Positions 1 through 40,500 of a DNA stretch of 64,000 bases are shown here, one piece after another. Numbering within the stretch: the stretch's first letter is position 1; the number at the start of each line of letters is the position of its first letter. The DNA comes from Baylisascaris procyonis (lineage: Eukaryota; Nematoda; Chromadorea; Rhabditida; Ascarididae), in assembly GCA_037389465.1 (NCBI GenBank), contig JAZARR010000059.1, positions 4,053,001 to 4,117,000 of the forward strand, in the 5' to 3' direction. A program made the translations under genes and the position numbers. The notes beneath the pieces were generated by a model. The model made no database searches and was not told the origin of the DNA. It saw nothing but the letters and a program-made list of their open reading frames with translations.

Positions 1-1147
1 TTTTCGCGCTTGCGACGATGCATATGGGCTGAAGTGGCTCGACATGGAAGCGTCAAGTAGCAAAAATGGTTGATGGCGTCGAAAAGAAGCACTTCAACCT
101 GATGGTTGTGAAGGTTTTTCCTCCCTTGAAGGATAAATTCACAAAATTTTCACTGAAAAATTGAGAAACTGAACTTTATTTTTGAAGGATTTCTTTATCG
201 CGATTTCTGCAGTAAAAGCCACAAAAGAAAGAATTGCTCTTTGTGGTTTTGCGCGAATATGAAAAGAGAAAAAACATCGGCCGACTTCTTCCATTGCGAG
301 AGGTGTTATTGACCGATCCAGTTTTCATCGCTAAGTCGCGCGTATTCTGGGCGTTGTTGCTGCACGAATGGGGCTTATTTCGAGAATTTAAGAGAGTTAC
401 AACGTTTTACGAAATCCTTCTTCACTTGAATAGAACGTGCAAAATATCGAATCAGAATTTTTCAAGTATTTCTTCCCAGTTAACCCACGCAGCAATGATG
501 GTCGTGGTGATCTGTGCCCTATTTCATGTATTTGTCGTTTTCAAATGAAACTTTGACTTCTTCTTGGTAGAGCACTCAAGACCTCCATTTTCACATTTTA
601 AAGCTTATATGCCTCATTGCTGACATGCGAAATCGCATCAACTGAGTTACTTGTTTAATTGATTTCGAATAATTTAACCTATGCATGGGAAATTCTTCTT
701 GACTTCGAAAGATTTCCATGTCCATTTGTATTTTTTGCTGCTCGAATAGGTGCCCTTTCAAGTTCTGTTTCATATAGCGTGACCTTTCAAGAGACACTAT
801 GATGTGATTGTTAGGATGTATTCTGCCGCCGTTTCATGAGAATATACAGCACTCCACTCTCTCATTCAGTGTACTATGCTGTGCGTTTTTTGGCTGAAAC
901 TATGTCTTATCGTTCCATAAATGATGCCAGTTTATTATTTTTCAAGCTTTAACATCTACTTAAACTGCTCTCCATCAGGCATTTCTGTCATTAAACTATA
1001 TTATTTTATACGACATCATGCTGGAGTAGAGTATGTCATCGGTCTGTAAGCTACTGGGAACACTAGCACGTCTAACCTTCTCCAAAATAAACAAAATGGA
1101 ATAAATTTGATGTGCTAAAGTTGTTTTCCTCTCCCCCCATTGCGCTA
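1..1147. other. No supported gene
   Basis: A frame at 66-113 (MVDGVEKKHFNLMVVK, ending AAG|GTTTTT) looks like a possible exon edge but has no acceptor or partner. The rest is AT-rich with short frames. Confidence 0.4.
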
Positions 1148-27670
<26,523 letters not shown>

Positions 27671-28049
27671 TTCCGTTATGTAAACTTTGAAACGCCATTT
27701 GCGTAGCGTGATTCGTGACGATTAACGAGAACAGTTCCTCAGAGAAATGAATTAAAACATTTTGCTTTTTAGCAAGGCTCTAATCAGCTGAAGGAAGCAA
27801 CTTTATATCTTGATATGGCGATATCAATAATCCAACACTCTTTGTTGTTGATAACAACAAGTGATGAAAATGTGTTCGGTGGAGACAGGTGAACACGATT
27901 CATGATTGCAGGTCGATCCATTTTTACGTCCTTCAAACGGCCTTGTATTCCCTATTCAAACGCTGCTTATACTATGGAAATTCACGCTTCTTTCTTGATG
28001 AGAAAGTTGCTTCATTTTCTTCGAGATTATTTCCAAAGAGAGGGTAGCG

Positions 28050-28055
28050 AATAAA
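28050..28055 (+). terminator. Candidate poly(A) signal for the ABTB-like gene
   Basis: AATAAA about 380 bases after the stop, followed by a T-rich stretch. It is the first canonical hexamer I find downstream on this strand, but an earlier variant signal is possible. Confidence 0.45.
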
Positions 28056-29524
28056 ATTTTAACGTCTTGAGGAATGGAAACGTGAATACCTTTTATTCAC
28101 GCAACGCCACTGAAAGATTCGCTTTTATCTGCAGATTTGTACAGCTGCGTTGTATGCGCGCATCTCTGTGGGACCGGCTGACAATCTAATTTAGACAGCT
28201 ACGACACCGTTAGTTCTGTCTACGTGGAGCGCCGGGATATCTGAGATTATAACCGAACATTGTAATGGCTTAGGGTTTTTGTTTCTCGCTGCTGTAATTG
28301 CCTTATTTCTGTGCATTTTTACTTTCTCCAAAAGCGTATAGCTGCTGTCGAGTTCTGGAGTGATCTGATGTTCGAATTGCCTGTTCCTGAAAACCTCGAT
28401 CGCCCAACAACGCTTTCTTTAACATTTTATTGAATTCTGAACTTGAAAGGCTTGTTACCTCTCACTGCTTGTGTTCTATTCGCGTGCTGGAGTGTAGTAA
28501 GTTCACGAAAGCTGAAAATTATCGCTGAACTCCCTTCCACGATCCTTGTCAGTACCTTTGGCCTCGCTACTGGTGTGATGAGCGATGGAGTTTGTATTTT
28601 CGGTATAACCAGATTGTCGAAGAGGAACTTTGCGTTCTGATCCTATGTTGAGCTCTATAGAAAATATTGAGCTCTCTTTCAGCGGATTGCTGTGCGTTTC
28701 TGCAAGGCGAAATACATGTTTTGAGTATTATTTTCAGATGATATAAGGTTCAGAAGCATTCTATTATGTTCAAATGCTGTCTAGATTTAAGCGGTTCGTC
28801 AGAGAATAGTCCAAGATTTTTGGCCACACTGCTGACAGTGGCCATATTTCTTCGCTTAAATTCTACTATGGCCCTTTTGCATAATTGCTTGCATATTCCA
28901 TGTCTGTTGATAGCACTTTTACTTCTAATTCAGCTGCATGATTCGCTTCAAGAAACGCGCGATAGCAATAAGATCATTTTTTTTAAATATACAATACACC
29001 GTTCTTTTGTCCTATACATTCCGTTAGAACTAGCTACACGTCAGTATCGAAAATAGTGAACCCACCAGCAAGTTCAGAGAGAATTATCAATTATAGAAAT
29101 TAGGGGTGAAAGTGCAACACTTTAAATTAGTCCCACTTGCATCTCGGTCGTCTGTGTGCAGTGAGCGTTTTCATTTTTCACCATCTTTTGCACCAGGATA
29201 GACCCGGAAATTATATTAATATCTTCCTACGTTGACTGAAATCTTCTGTTGCTTTTTTGTTAACTTTTACGCGCTTACAGTGCCGCATACTTTGCTTATG
29301 CATACTTGAGAATGTAGGCGCATTTGTAGGCCTTGAAAGTGCTGTATAATGTGTAATTCATTTCAAAAGAGGTTCGGAAAGGATGAGGGGGTCGGGGGGT
29401 TGGCTGCTTCACTTTAGACTTCTAAAACTGTCTGAAAGTGCATTTTTCAAAGCATCTGGACAAATATGCCTGTGGCCGGATGCATTTTTATGGTTTTCAT
29501 GCTCCACAGTTTTCTGTGTTCTAG

Positions 29525-29582
29525 GTCTGTGTGCGTGCATATATGTATGTGCGTGCGTGTTCGTGTGTACGTGTATACATGT
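29525..29582. repeat. Imperfect GT/GTGC/GTAT microsatellite
   Basis: About 58 bases of alternating purine-pyrimidine sequence dominated by GT, with GC and AT interruptions. Such tracts can adopt Z-DNA and are variable in length. Confidence 0.85.
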
Positions 29583-31451
29583 TTTCAGGAGAGAAACACA
29601 TGTTATGGATGATCGGCTTTATATCTGATGTCTGTATACATATTGTTGTGCAAAATGCAACACTTTAATTCCATTAGAACTTATAGAGCGAGCGCCCATG
29701 CGCGGAGTGCAAAACGATGCACATAATCAGTCTTTTTGCCGAGATCCCGCCTCGCCTCCGTCGCTCGGTGATGAAAGTCCTTCCCAGTAAAAAATCGTCT
29801 CACAGCACACCACCTACCAAGCTTTAATTCCACAAATTTACTCCCAAGGCCTATCAGATGAGGCGAAAAACACTTATTGCATCATTCAAGGCAGTTCCCA
29901 ATTTACTGTTTTTCAAATTTGTTTGAAAGCATGACAACTTCACAAATAGTGTGGCTGAAAACAGAATAGACTGATAGTTCGCCTGCAACTCACTTGCTTG
30001 AACACCAGTATTTCATTATTCTCACGAGAAAAGAACATTGCCTCATAAACAACGAAAAAAGAAACGCTGAAGGCGAACTCCAAGATAACATTTCACTCTC
30101 ACAAGAATAGGGTAACTTTTCTCCAACATTTTCGGGAGCTTTTACTGTTAGCGATTTCTGCAAAATGTTATAGTTAAAAAAAATTTGACCAGCACTTGTC
30201 TCGAATTGATATTGACGTTTTGGACCGGAGGATCTTCAGAGCCTTTCAATCGAGTTTCATCGATCGCCCCAAAACGACCGTGGCCCATAAAAGTTTTAAA
30301 ATGGTACAGTCTACTGCTTGATGTTCAAGAAGGCCATACCACCCCCTTGTTTACCAAGGAAAAAAATTTTAACGACGCTGCCGTCACCGCGCGAAAGAAT
30401 ATTAGTATTAGTAGCTGTCTTCAGTTCTGCTTCCCTGGTTATACCAAGCTACCTTAAATCACCTTCTGATCGCGTTCTAAAATAGCGCACTATCTTCGCT
30501 TGCCGTTTAGAGTGTCTCGATGGTCGCCATCATTGCAGCTCAGAAAAGTGAAGAGTATTTTATCTCGTTAAAATGCGCACCTTTTTAATTGCTCATAATG
30601 TGGTACTTTGCGGGCAAATTTTGAGGCAAAGATGAAGGAGACGTGCTGTGCGCAGCCAGCTCCAAATATTACCCTCGTTTAAACCTTGAACTGGGAACCT
30701 TGAACCTGGGAAGTTTGCCCTAACGGTTTAGACGCAGTGACAGGAAAGCGATCTTGAGGTTAAAAGAAAAAAACAACCTCAGCCGCCAAAAAGTGATTCG
30801 AGGGCATTCAAATGAGTCGAAGTCACACATCTTGTATGTGGCTGAAACTAAGAATGGAACTGGTAGAAGTTTGTGATCGCATGAATCTACTATTCGGAAG
30901 ACGTTATGCATGCATCGCAACATTAATGATAGAAAACGAAGAGACTGGGTAGGAGGTATCGGAATAACGGCTAAAACGTCATCCACAAAGAAATTCATCG
31001 TATAAATAGGGACTGCAGGCAATAGTGGACTCGTATATGGTTTGTCTTTGACAGTTGTTAGCAGCGGTCATTCACGTTAATGAGGTTTACAATAGTCTCA
31101 AGTATAGGAATCGCTTCAGAGGCAAGAAGATAACTGATCGGACCTGAATCAAATTCATCGGGTTAAGAAGATCCTCGAAGACAAACAGACGTCAAACCTT
31201 TTCATTACTTTGCATCAAGCTACGAAACATTTTATACCTCAGAATTCCATACCTGAAAAAAGATATATAAATGTTTTATACAATATTGAGCTCTAAAGGA
31301 GTAAAAATATAGCATGATTGGGGCACTAAGTATGAGTTAACATGCCAACCAAAGATTCGAGGATTTGTTGAAGCTAAAGAGGGCTGTGCATTTGAGAGAA
31401 GTCAATTAGGTTGAACAATTTCGAACCATCAATGTCGAAAGAAGTGAGACC

Positions 31452-31578
31452 TTAAGGTGGGACTTCTTTTAGAGCAACAACACGTTCACAACGGCAAGTG
31501 GTGATCGGAATTAACTTCTCTTCATCATAGAAGTACTGTGTCGACCCTATGAACTCCGAGCACTGCAGTCTAAAATTT
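31452..31578 (-). CDS. Ethanolamine kinase exon 9, terminal, TAA stop
   Basis: After TAGTTTTAG the frame reads NFRLQCSEFIGSTQYFYDEE and runs to VVALKEVPP and TAA (31454-31452). The first residues fit the variable IRFNQYF tail of human ETNK; the last 30 have no counterpart I recognise. Confidence 0.8.
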
Positions 31579-34500
31579 CTAAAACTAGATACATCAGAAA
31601 AGAAACGCGGACATGAAGCTGACCCAAGGTAATCGAAATCGATGCTGGAGTTCTGTGATTGAACCAATGCCCAGATCGACCAAAAGAAGTGAGCTGCCTA
31701 TAAGTAAACGAAAGTTGAAGAGCACTATTTTCATTTATGAGATGTAACTGAAGTGATGGAAAGTAGAGATTAGGAAAATTTTTATATTTCATTAGATTAC
31801 GCTATTTCGAGAATCCAATACTGAAAGCAGTTCTCAGAAATATTGAATAATAAATGTGGATTTACTCGAACATGCCGGCAAATAGTAATGCACTCCCCCA
31901 TCAGCTCCCACTTTTTAAAATTCTTTGCTTGTAGCGATCATTGACATTGACAAATGGGAACGTTCAAACGATATGCGACTTTTCACTTCATTCTGCCCAG
32001 TTAGCCAGCTGCCCAATGAACTAGACAATTAGAATCTTCCAATAATATGTTATCATGTGAAGTTGATTCCTTATACAAATCACACACCAATAAAAAATTT
32101 TCGTAGACGCCACTCCAAAAAGGATGCAGAAAGGGCTTAACTTGCACCTTTTAGGATGCTTTCACGTATCAACAATTCATGTACAAGAAAGAATTGTGAG
32201 GAAATTGGAGACGTCACGCACCCGATTTCGTCGTCCTATTTCTGGCTATTCGCAAGTAAGTCGAAGCTATCAGGGACACAGAGCTAAGAGATCATCAGTT
32301 GCCAGAATTGAAATCCACAATGAATTGGTAGCTCTATGAGACAATTATCTCATCGGACTGCTTCTCCTATAACCCACAACTACAGCACTACATCGACCTT
32401 AGCAACTGTAGATTGTTATTGATTAAAAAGCTATCGAGTTCACAAGAAAGCGCTTTTCCGTTTAAAAGCCTCCGAGCCGAATTCGATCCCTAGTCAGCTC
32501 TAACATCCGATCTATTTTTGTGGGCGGCAAGTAATGAACAAAAGCATAGTAGGTGCTTATGTGGTTTTCACGATCTGAGGCTCATTAGGTTTTCAGTAGC
32601 GACAGTCTGGCCGAACTCACCGCCTCGAAAATAACATTGTTCCTTAGCATCTCTTCAATATCTTCTGTGGATGGAGGACGTTGTAGGAAGAAGTTTAGAT
32701 ACTGTACGATAAAACTGCGCTTCTCCTGAATACTGGGACAGAGCGAATAGTCGACATTCTGCACTCCTGCAACAGATACCTTCTAGATCAGTTGTGTAAG
32801 GCTTTCTGAGGTTGTGCTCTCAGAAAAGCAACTCTACTTAAACAGTAAGTGTCGAGCGAATTCTTAAGAATGCAACTTTTTAAGTAGCGGTGAAAGGGTT
32901 AGGGTCACCCGTGCCTCCTCAGTACCTGGAGTCACCTTCGTAAAGCAGTCATGCAGTGCAGAAGAAATGGATGTCTTATCAGACATGATCACTCTTTGGC
33001 GTGAAATCATCAGGCAAATGAATATCGACAGTTCCTTTCAGTAATAAACGAACCAGCATATTCGCAAAAGTGATTCGCAATGTCGAAGCCCTGGTAATTG
33101 AATCCTGCGTATTCGTAATCGATAAAGCTCACTTTGCCTTAAAAGCGTTGAACATGTTAGACAATGGACATGCAATAATACAGGTTTTTTGCCGTTTTAT
33201 AGTGATAGTGCCGATAATTTCAACCATAACTGCAAAAGAAAACCATCGCATAAAATCGCAACGTCCTATTGTTCAAGAAGTGTGTTCTGAATGTCACCGT
33301 CAAAACTTAGATTTCATCGGACGCTCTACTAAAGTTGGGCAGCACAGATTTTGCACAGTTCTGTAGCCGAGCTAATATTTCTTGCAGTGCCATTTTCAGG
33401 ACATCTGTACAGAAAGTTTGAGCAGTATCTCCTACGTGTACTTCTTCCACAAATAGAACAATGCTAAGACACGTTATGGTTGATATGTATCCATGAATGC
33501 TTGTTCCCTTCGGCTTTCAGTCATCAAACCGATTGGTTACAATCCCGACTTGGGCTTGGCTGATCATCGAACCGCTGCGTCTTAACATTGATTCGACAGT
33601 CGTAAAAAAACCATTGTGAATAGCACACTGTTCAACGTTTAAAAAAGGCGAGGTGTTAGATGAAAACAACGGCTAAACATAAAACAGAAAAGTAATCACT
33701 ACTGAGAATCAAAAAATACCCATCTCTAACTTAATGCCGAAAGAAGTGTGGAAGAAACCCTGTATTGGAAAATTGGAAAATAACTTGTGTTTTGAACATT
33801 AATTATGAATTTCATGGACTTTCAGTTGAATAGAATCATCCTTCCACTGCTTAACCGTATTAAGTATATGTTTTTTTATTCGAACATGCGTAGACTGAGT
33901 GGAACATGCATAAGTTTGTTTGATATAAATGCAGTTATGATACCACTACTCCTCTCTTCACTTTTTTCGCTGTGCAAGTGAACAAGGAAATAAAACCGCA
34001 CACATACCTTATCTGTAAGTCGTCGCGATGTGTTTATATGCGAACCGCCCGACATGCACTCTTGTATTTCATCAATTGATGATTATAAAAAGAGCGATTG
34101 ACAAGTATGTTATGATGTCTGCGTGAGATCTAGTAGCTTAGCGAACTATTTCTCCGGAAACTATTCTGACCAAAAACTAGCTTGCTACCTTAGCAGCCAG
34201 CATACTAACTTAACAACAAGTGTTTTGATAACTAAGGGCGCAAACGAACCTGTATTTGAGTCATAAAGGATATTTTGAACGAGGAGATCGTTGTGACAAA
34301 ACACGATACGTGTTTTGAGAGCATTAATTAGCTGCTGCAGTTTGGCATAATCAGTTCGTAGCGAAATATTGTTTGCTATGAAAAACGCATCAAACTCCTG
34401 TTGTTTCGAAGAACTCTGAAACCAATTTGAAATAAATAGCGCAATCTGTTAAGTCTTTGCAAAAATCATGTCACGAAATTCAACGAACCCAGAGTTCATG

Positions 34501-37500
34501 TAAGGCCGCATTACTTTTCCCACCCCTCCCCCCAACGGGTAACCCATGACCGTTTGACTTCTTAATAACTTTAGCGAATTTCAGTGCTAACGAGCTAACT
34601 CCCTTACACCTCGCATTATCAGGGTACCTCTTTTCCTCATAATTATGCCAATTGCATCTGAGACGCAGTGTGCAACGCGTTGAAAAATTCACCTCAAAGT
34701 GTGCTGAAAAACTTCTCAAGAACTTCTCTGCCTTCTGGAACAATATTGGTTTAACGATGTCACGATCAGTCGGCTTCAACATATGGATCCTGGCGAGTGA
34801 TCTGCAGATTTCACTGAAAAAAGTGTTAACGGGATTGGTAACGATGTTTATGAAGCAGACGTCTCAAAACACTTTTGATGCCCTATGCGAACACGAATGG
34901 AAAGTCTTCACATTTTTGAGAAGGACGAATTTAGTCAGTCACCTGAGCGATGAAAGTATGCGAGCGCAGTGCTGAAGAAAACAACAGCTAAACCAATTAA
35001 CTAACTTCGAAGTGCTGAGTCTATTCTTTCTTATTGTGCTATGTATATTAATGTTGCTTGCGTCCTGAATATTTCTTCAACAATTCATTCTTCCTCTTAT
35101 CCTCTTCGATTTTTGAGCCTTTCCAATTTTAATTGCGTATGGTAATGAGTCGAAAATATGGTAGGAAGTTGGAAAATCGATGCAATACTTCGATTTGAAA
35201 TTTTGGTGCAAATATACTACACATTCATTCAATATATCGTTTAAGACTTATTTGCTGCAATTCGCAAATACTTCTAATAATTTGTTATGGCAGATGACTG
35301 CAAATCTCTTCACTTTTTGGCAAAAATTCGCAGAAATTTTATATTAGCAAGAAAGCCTGCCGACAATTTCGCTAAATATCAACACACAGTCAATGCTGGC
35401 GCATCTTCGCTGATCACGAAAGACGCCTATCATAAACAACGTGATGACTACTAGACTGCATTTTCTCGCCGCATATTCAGCCGACTTATTAGCAAAAATT
35501 CAAAATTTTCAACACTTGAACAATATCAGAAAAAAATCTGTTGAGGCTAACAGGATTCAAAAGATCCGATTTTGCCGCGAAAACTGGAAAGTTTAAGAAG
35601 CTGACTTTTATATCCAACCAATAAAAAGTTTGAAAGATCCGACTTCCTGCTGCGACATGAGGAAAGTTCAAAAGTGCAATAGGTTCAATTGACGGGTTGG
35701 AATTTGATACTGCTCGCATTTTTTATACCGAACACGTAAGATACTAAAGTCTGCTTTCCTTCATAGCACCTGATAAACATTTGAAGGTTCTGTTATGGTA
35801 GTGGGCTGCTAAAACGCTCAAGCTTTGCAGTCAGTTGGAATATCAGCATGAGCAACCCGAAGAAAGAGTGAAATTTAGAAGCAACTCTTGATGACACTTC
35901 ATTTCGGAAACAGATGAATATGCCAAACAGTGTCACATACAAAAACTGCGTATGCAAATATCAGAGCCCGAGATCTTGATAGAAATAAGATAGGCGTAAC
36001 AAGCATTCGCGGCAAACGTGATACAGCTTAATTAGATATATGTTTATTATTGTAGTAATTTCTGCGCATAATGATGAATGATACGTGGTACCGTGGGAAA
36101 GGATAAGTAACAGTTGAAAAGTTGATAACATCTAGTCTTATAATGAATTGATAAGACAGTAGGAAGTGATATGTGAGGAACTGGAGGAGAAGGAGAAGGA
36201 GAAACAGCGTTCGGAAAATTGGAGCAGAGCAATTACAATACATATAGTAACGTTTGTTGAAAAAACGAAATGGCAAGTAATAGGTAAGAAATTAACACGG
36301 TTTAATCTCATATTCATCTTAAAACAAATTCAAAAGTGTTGCGTATCACGAAACGATTAAGACAGTTACTGAAAGAGAACATTTCCCTGAATGCTTCATT
36401 AACGCCAACAAACTGGTGAGTCACCTAATGAGGGATGAGCGTGTGAAGGCATAGCCAATTTGAGAACAAGAACCTTGTACCAATTAAATGCTACTATCTT
36501 GTATCAACTTAAATGCTACTGTAACCCACACGTAAACGACAGAGTGATTTTTTTTCTATTTAGAAACAAAAATGTTCAAAACAATTTCCACCAAAGAAGA
36601 AATAGTTTGGAGCCGTCTGTAAAAGAGATTGTTCAGGTAAGCTTCGGCTCAGCATAGCAGATTTTATGGAGAACGCATGTGCTAGCTCGAATACTGCCTG
36701 AGGTTGAACACCATGAAAAGAAAGAACGGAACAGATCACAGAAGAAATCGCCCATAGGTAAACCCGATAGATGATAAGTGAACAGCAGTGTGCCCTAGTA
36801 GTGCTGAAAAGCCGCCCGAGGCGGTTTTGCTGTTTCTTCCATATTGGTACGTAGAAAATGCTTTTTATTTGAGTAAGAAATTTATAAGCGTCTTCGCGCA
36901 TTAACTATAAAATCTTATACACTCTACGACAAAACATCATGCATTTTCGGGCTCGGCGTTCTTCTTGCTGATCACCGCATCAATCGAAATATCCACCAAG
37001 AAGAAAAAGTCGAAAGAGGAAGAAAAAGTGCTTGAAGAAACATAAGTTCACAAGATTTTTCTCATTAATGCAGTCTTTCTATTGTCTCTTTTTCCACTTT
37101 CTTATTTCGCTGTCTTTTAAAGCCGGAACTCAGGTGACCATAAGAAATAGGATATTGCTTTTCTGTCGAAGACGAAAATTCTGATGTGTCTTTTCAAAGC
37201 ATTTCCATGGTCTTCACGACCACCTTATTTGCGTTTTATGTTATTTTGGCAATAACTACACAAATCGTCGAAATATTTCCTATGTTAACTTAACCACAAA
37301 ATGAAGCAAGTGAGTATTGACGGCAAATACCGAATGAAAAATTTTTTCGCAAAACAGATCCACATAACACAGAGCAATTGAAATGAGAAAAGGAATAAAT
37401 GCACGCGTCAAGATAAAAGCTACTGCAATCAGAACAGAAAACGCTGATCAATAAAACTGCACCAAGACATGTGACATGAGACCGAATCTTTATACGAGAA

Positions 37501-40500
37501 CTTAAAAAATGAGGCACACTTTTATCCGCGTTGCATTACCAGACAAAATCAGATGAAGGAGCAGCGATTGACAAGCAACTTTGCAGCGAAAAGTTCTGAG
37601 TGTGGTTTTCTTTACTTAGTCTATTCAACGCGATCTTCTCCACGTTGAATAAATACATTTTTTTTTGTTTTGAGTGTCTCGAAAATTGGCACCACCAATG
37701 TTTAGAGACCCGTCCTTTTTTGCCAAAACATACTCAAACGAGGATGAGGAAGAAGATAGCTGCTAACACTCCGGTTACAGTAAAAGTGCTGAACGAAGTA
37801 TTGATAGGTAAGGGCTAGTTTTCATGGCAATAGTTAAGAATGTGGTGCGATCTGCTGGACAGTTTCAAAAACTGCTGCTATTACGAGTCTTTCACAGCAA
37901 ACATCGCCAACGTTCAAGACGGGGAAAACGAGCAAAGATGTAGCTTGGACGAGATTTTTTCAGCAGCAAAAATCGGTAACCGCTTAGAAATAATCAGCAA
38001 CAATACGAGGTAGAAGGTAACGATTCACACCTTTCTCGACTTGTGGCCACCAAAGTACGTTTATTTGCAACGCCGCCCATTCCCATTAAATGCTCAGTTA
38101 TTTTTTCTGGAGACGCTACAATCAGTTGAAGAAGTTTAATTTCTTTGCAAAAAGTGCAAAAAAAAGTGGAATTTTTGCGGAAAGGTTTCTTCCAAACTAT
38201 CCGGTTGTTTTCGTGGTCTGGTTTTTTTCCAAGCCATTCACCAGTTTCAAGACGTGACCTCATTTTCAAATATTCAGTGCTCCCTTGTAGGAGTTACAAG
38301 TTGTTAAAAAAGCCAAACTCTTTTTATGAACAAATTTAATCGGTTGAAACGGTTCGGCTTCTTCGTAACAATCATAAACGCATTAATAAGTCCGTTAATT
38401 TGCCAGAAATTCCTAAGCAGTTTGAAAAGCGTTCCACGCCTGAATGTCGCAGTCAGACCAACGGTGAAGTTCACAGGGAAAATTCGTTCTTAAATGATAA
38501 GGTTTGCCCAGGCGGTTTGCTCCCCCTTCCCCCACCCTCTCCTCCCTATTCAAAATGCAATTACTGTCATGTTTAAAGAGGTGCTGGTGATGAGGAAGGC
38601 GGTTTAACTACTTCCTATCGTCCCCCATGTGCACGTTTCCCAGATTTCATAGTAAGAAAAATATAGCACATGAAAATTCTGGAGGAGCTTACGTGACAAT
38701 TTTCTCTTCACGAACATGCGCCACGGTTAGCGCCTCGCCATCTAGATATCCACAAACGATTCCATTCGAAAACCTCGCAAATAATGGTGCTGCACATCCG
38801 TCCTTCGCTAAACGAAGCCAGTTTTCAACTTCAGCATTTCTGTAAATGCCATATTTCCTTCAGCACAAAGCATGTAAATCACTCGACGAATGGTTCTGTT
38901 GAAATGCTGAATAAGGCTTCATAGAAAAGTTTGGTTTGCACAGTACTGTCACAGCAGCCCGAAGTTTGTAAAATGTTGCATTAACAACCAGAACAGGAAT
39001 TCCATTTTATGAGGCACATTTGCATAAAATGAAAGAGGTTTAGCTAATCCAAAATGCGACATCGTAAATGGTGTGAAGTCGTGCAGTTTGCACAGTATAA
39101 GTCTCTAGCACAAAAAGTCATATCAATTCAAAATTGGATTATTCAACCTAACACGGTCGCTTAAGCAGATCAATCCAACAATCAGATTCCAAAAATTTGT
39201 TTTGCAACAATAACCCACCGATCGATGATTCTCTCCGTGTTCCTTCCGAAAACGCGAAAAATGACTCTCTCGTCATTTTTGAGGTAATCTGCGGTTGCAT
39301 GTGTCGCACAAAATATTTTGTTTGTGATACCGGTTGTGAAGAACTGAAACAGAATTGTGCGGCTTTTAGGGTGAAAAGAAAAGCTTGGAGAATTGGTGCA
39401 AAATTGCAACTTCATAAAATTAGTACGTTTTATGAGGCCGATAACGTAACTTTTTTGCAGTGTTTTGCAGGATCCGTTTCGTCTGCAATTAACATCAAGC
39501 TAAGAAGCACATACGTTTCATGGCAGCTTTGTTTCATATACCCATTATGCCTTCATATTCATTGAGCTATGCGATGTTTTACGATAATCCACACTCTCGA
39601 GGTGTTGTGTACAATATGGACTTTTGGCAAGGAACTGCAGCATAGCTTGTGCAGAAATATTCCCTGATACCTGTACACACTACGGAGACTGCATATACAA
39701 CAATGTGCTGTACTTTGAAGAGATGTTGAAATAAACTCAGAACATACTTGACCACTGGAAACAAACTTAGAACTAAAGAAAATTGACCACTGCTGGGAAG
39801 AGGACAAGAATTCACGAAAATTATTAAAACTTTCTCGATGTTCTGCATAAAGCAACATGAACTGCGGGCTGAGTGAGCGACTCTCAATTCAACGACGACT
39901 TACGATGCATACCAAGGAGCGTGGATGCCCGAGGAATCCACGAAGCGCTCAAGATTGACCAAACGAAGGCAAAAGCTTGCCGTGACGTAATTTTATTGAT
40001 GGTGATTACTGAGAGATAATAGGCTGCTCTATACGAATTGCAAGTAACACGCTATGCAATCTCACATCACCGACATCAACGACTTCTGTCACTGAACTAG
40101 TAGCAAGAAATGTAACTCCAGAAAAAGGTTGTTTTAGAAGGCGTTTTACTCTTGAGCAGTTTAATTTCCTATATCGTAAATTATACCGTACTCTAATGCC
40201 ATTACACCACTATACCATACTATCAAATTATATCATCATACCATACGACGGCTTTACAGCATAGCTTGGTCCTCTAGCAATGGAATATAGAATAGGAATT
40301 ACACCTCGAGACAAAAAATATAGCGCAATATATGCAAGAACCTCGGATATTATATTACTTGCATAAAGATACGTAATATCCTTCAACGAAACCTCCAACT
40401 ACAGCAGCCTTTGAAGGTCTCGAGGAGTGATGTAGAAAGTGAAACGCAGGCGCAGTTTCCGCCTTTCTAAACAGTTGTGAAAGTGGGCGAAGTATATCTG

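Larger units (their letters stand above)
27671..31451. other. Convergent intergenic region
   Basis: Separates the 3' ends of the ABTB-like gene and the ethanolamine kinase gene. It includes a GT-rich microsatellite (29525-29582) and short unsupported open frames; the frame at 28443-28640 is hydrophobic but has no start or splice context. Part of it must be the two 3' UTRs. Confidence 0.6.

Noticed and set aside
33070..33366. 98-codon plus-strand open frame
   Set aside because: Overlaps kinase exon 6 in antisense; the minus strand carries the IDYEYAGFNYQ motif.
36944..37045. Lys/Glu-rich frame ending STKKKKSKEEEKVLEET
   Set aside because: Simple polypurine sequence explains it; the minus strand is equally open, so coding cannot be claimed.
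37600..37818. Plus-strand frames near 37670-37806 (SRKLAPPMFRDPSFFAKTYS and an alternative ending at GTAAGG)
   Set aside because: Two competing frames, weak GAG acceptor and no partner exon; too little to call a nested gene.
37994..38269. Minus-strand frame reading IKLLQLIVASPEKITEHLM
   Set aside because: Protein-like and close to a donor, but kinase exons 3 and 4 join directly in phase and this segment has the wrong phase and no counterpart in the family.
39197..39565. 122-codon plus-strand open frame
   Set aside because: It is the antisense shadow of ethanolamine kinase exon 2, whose minus-strand translation matches the family.
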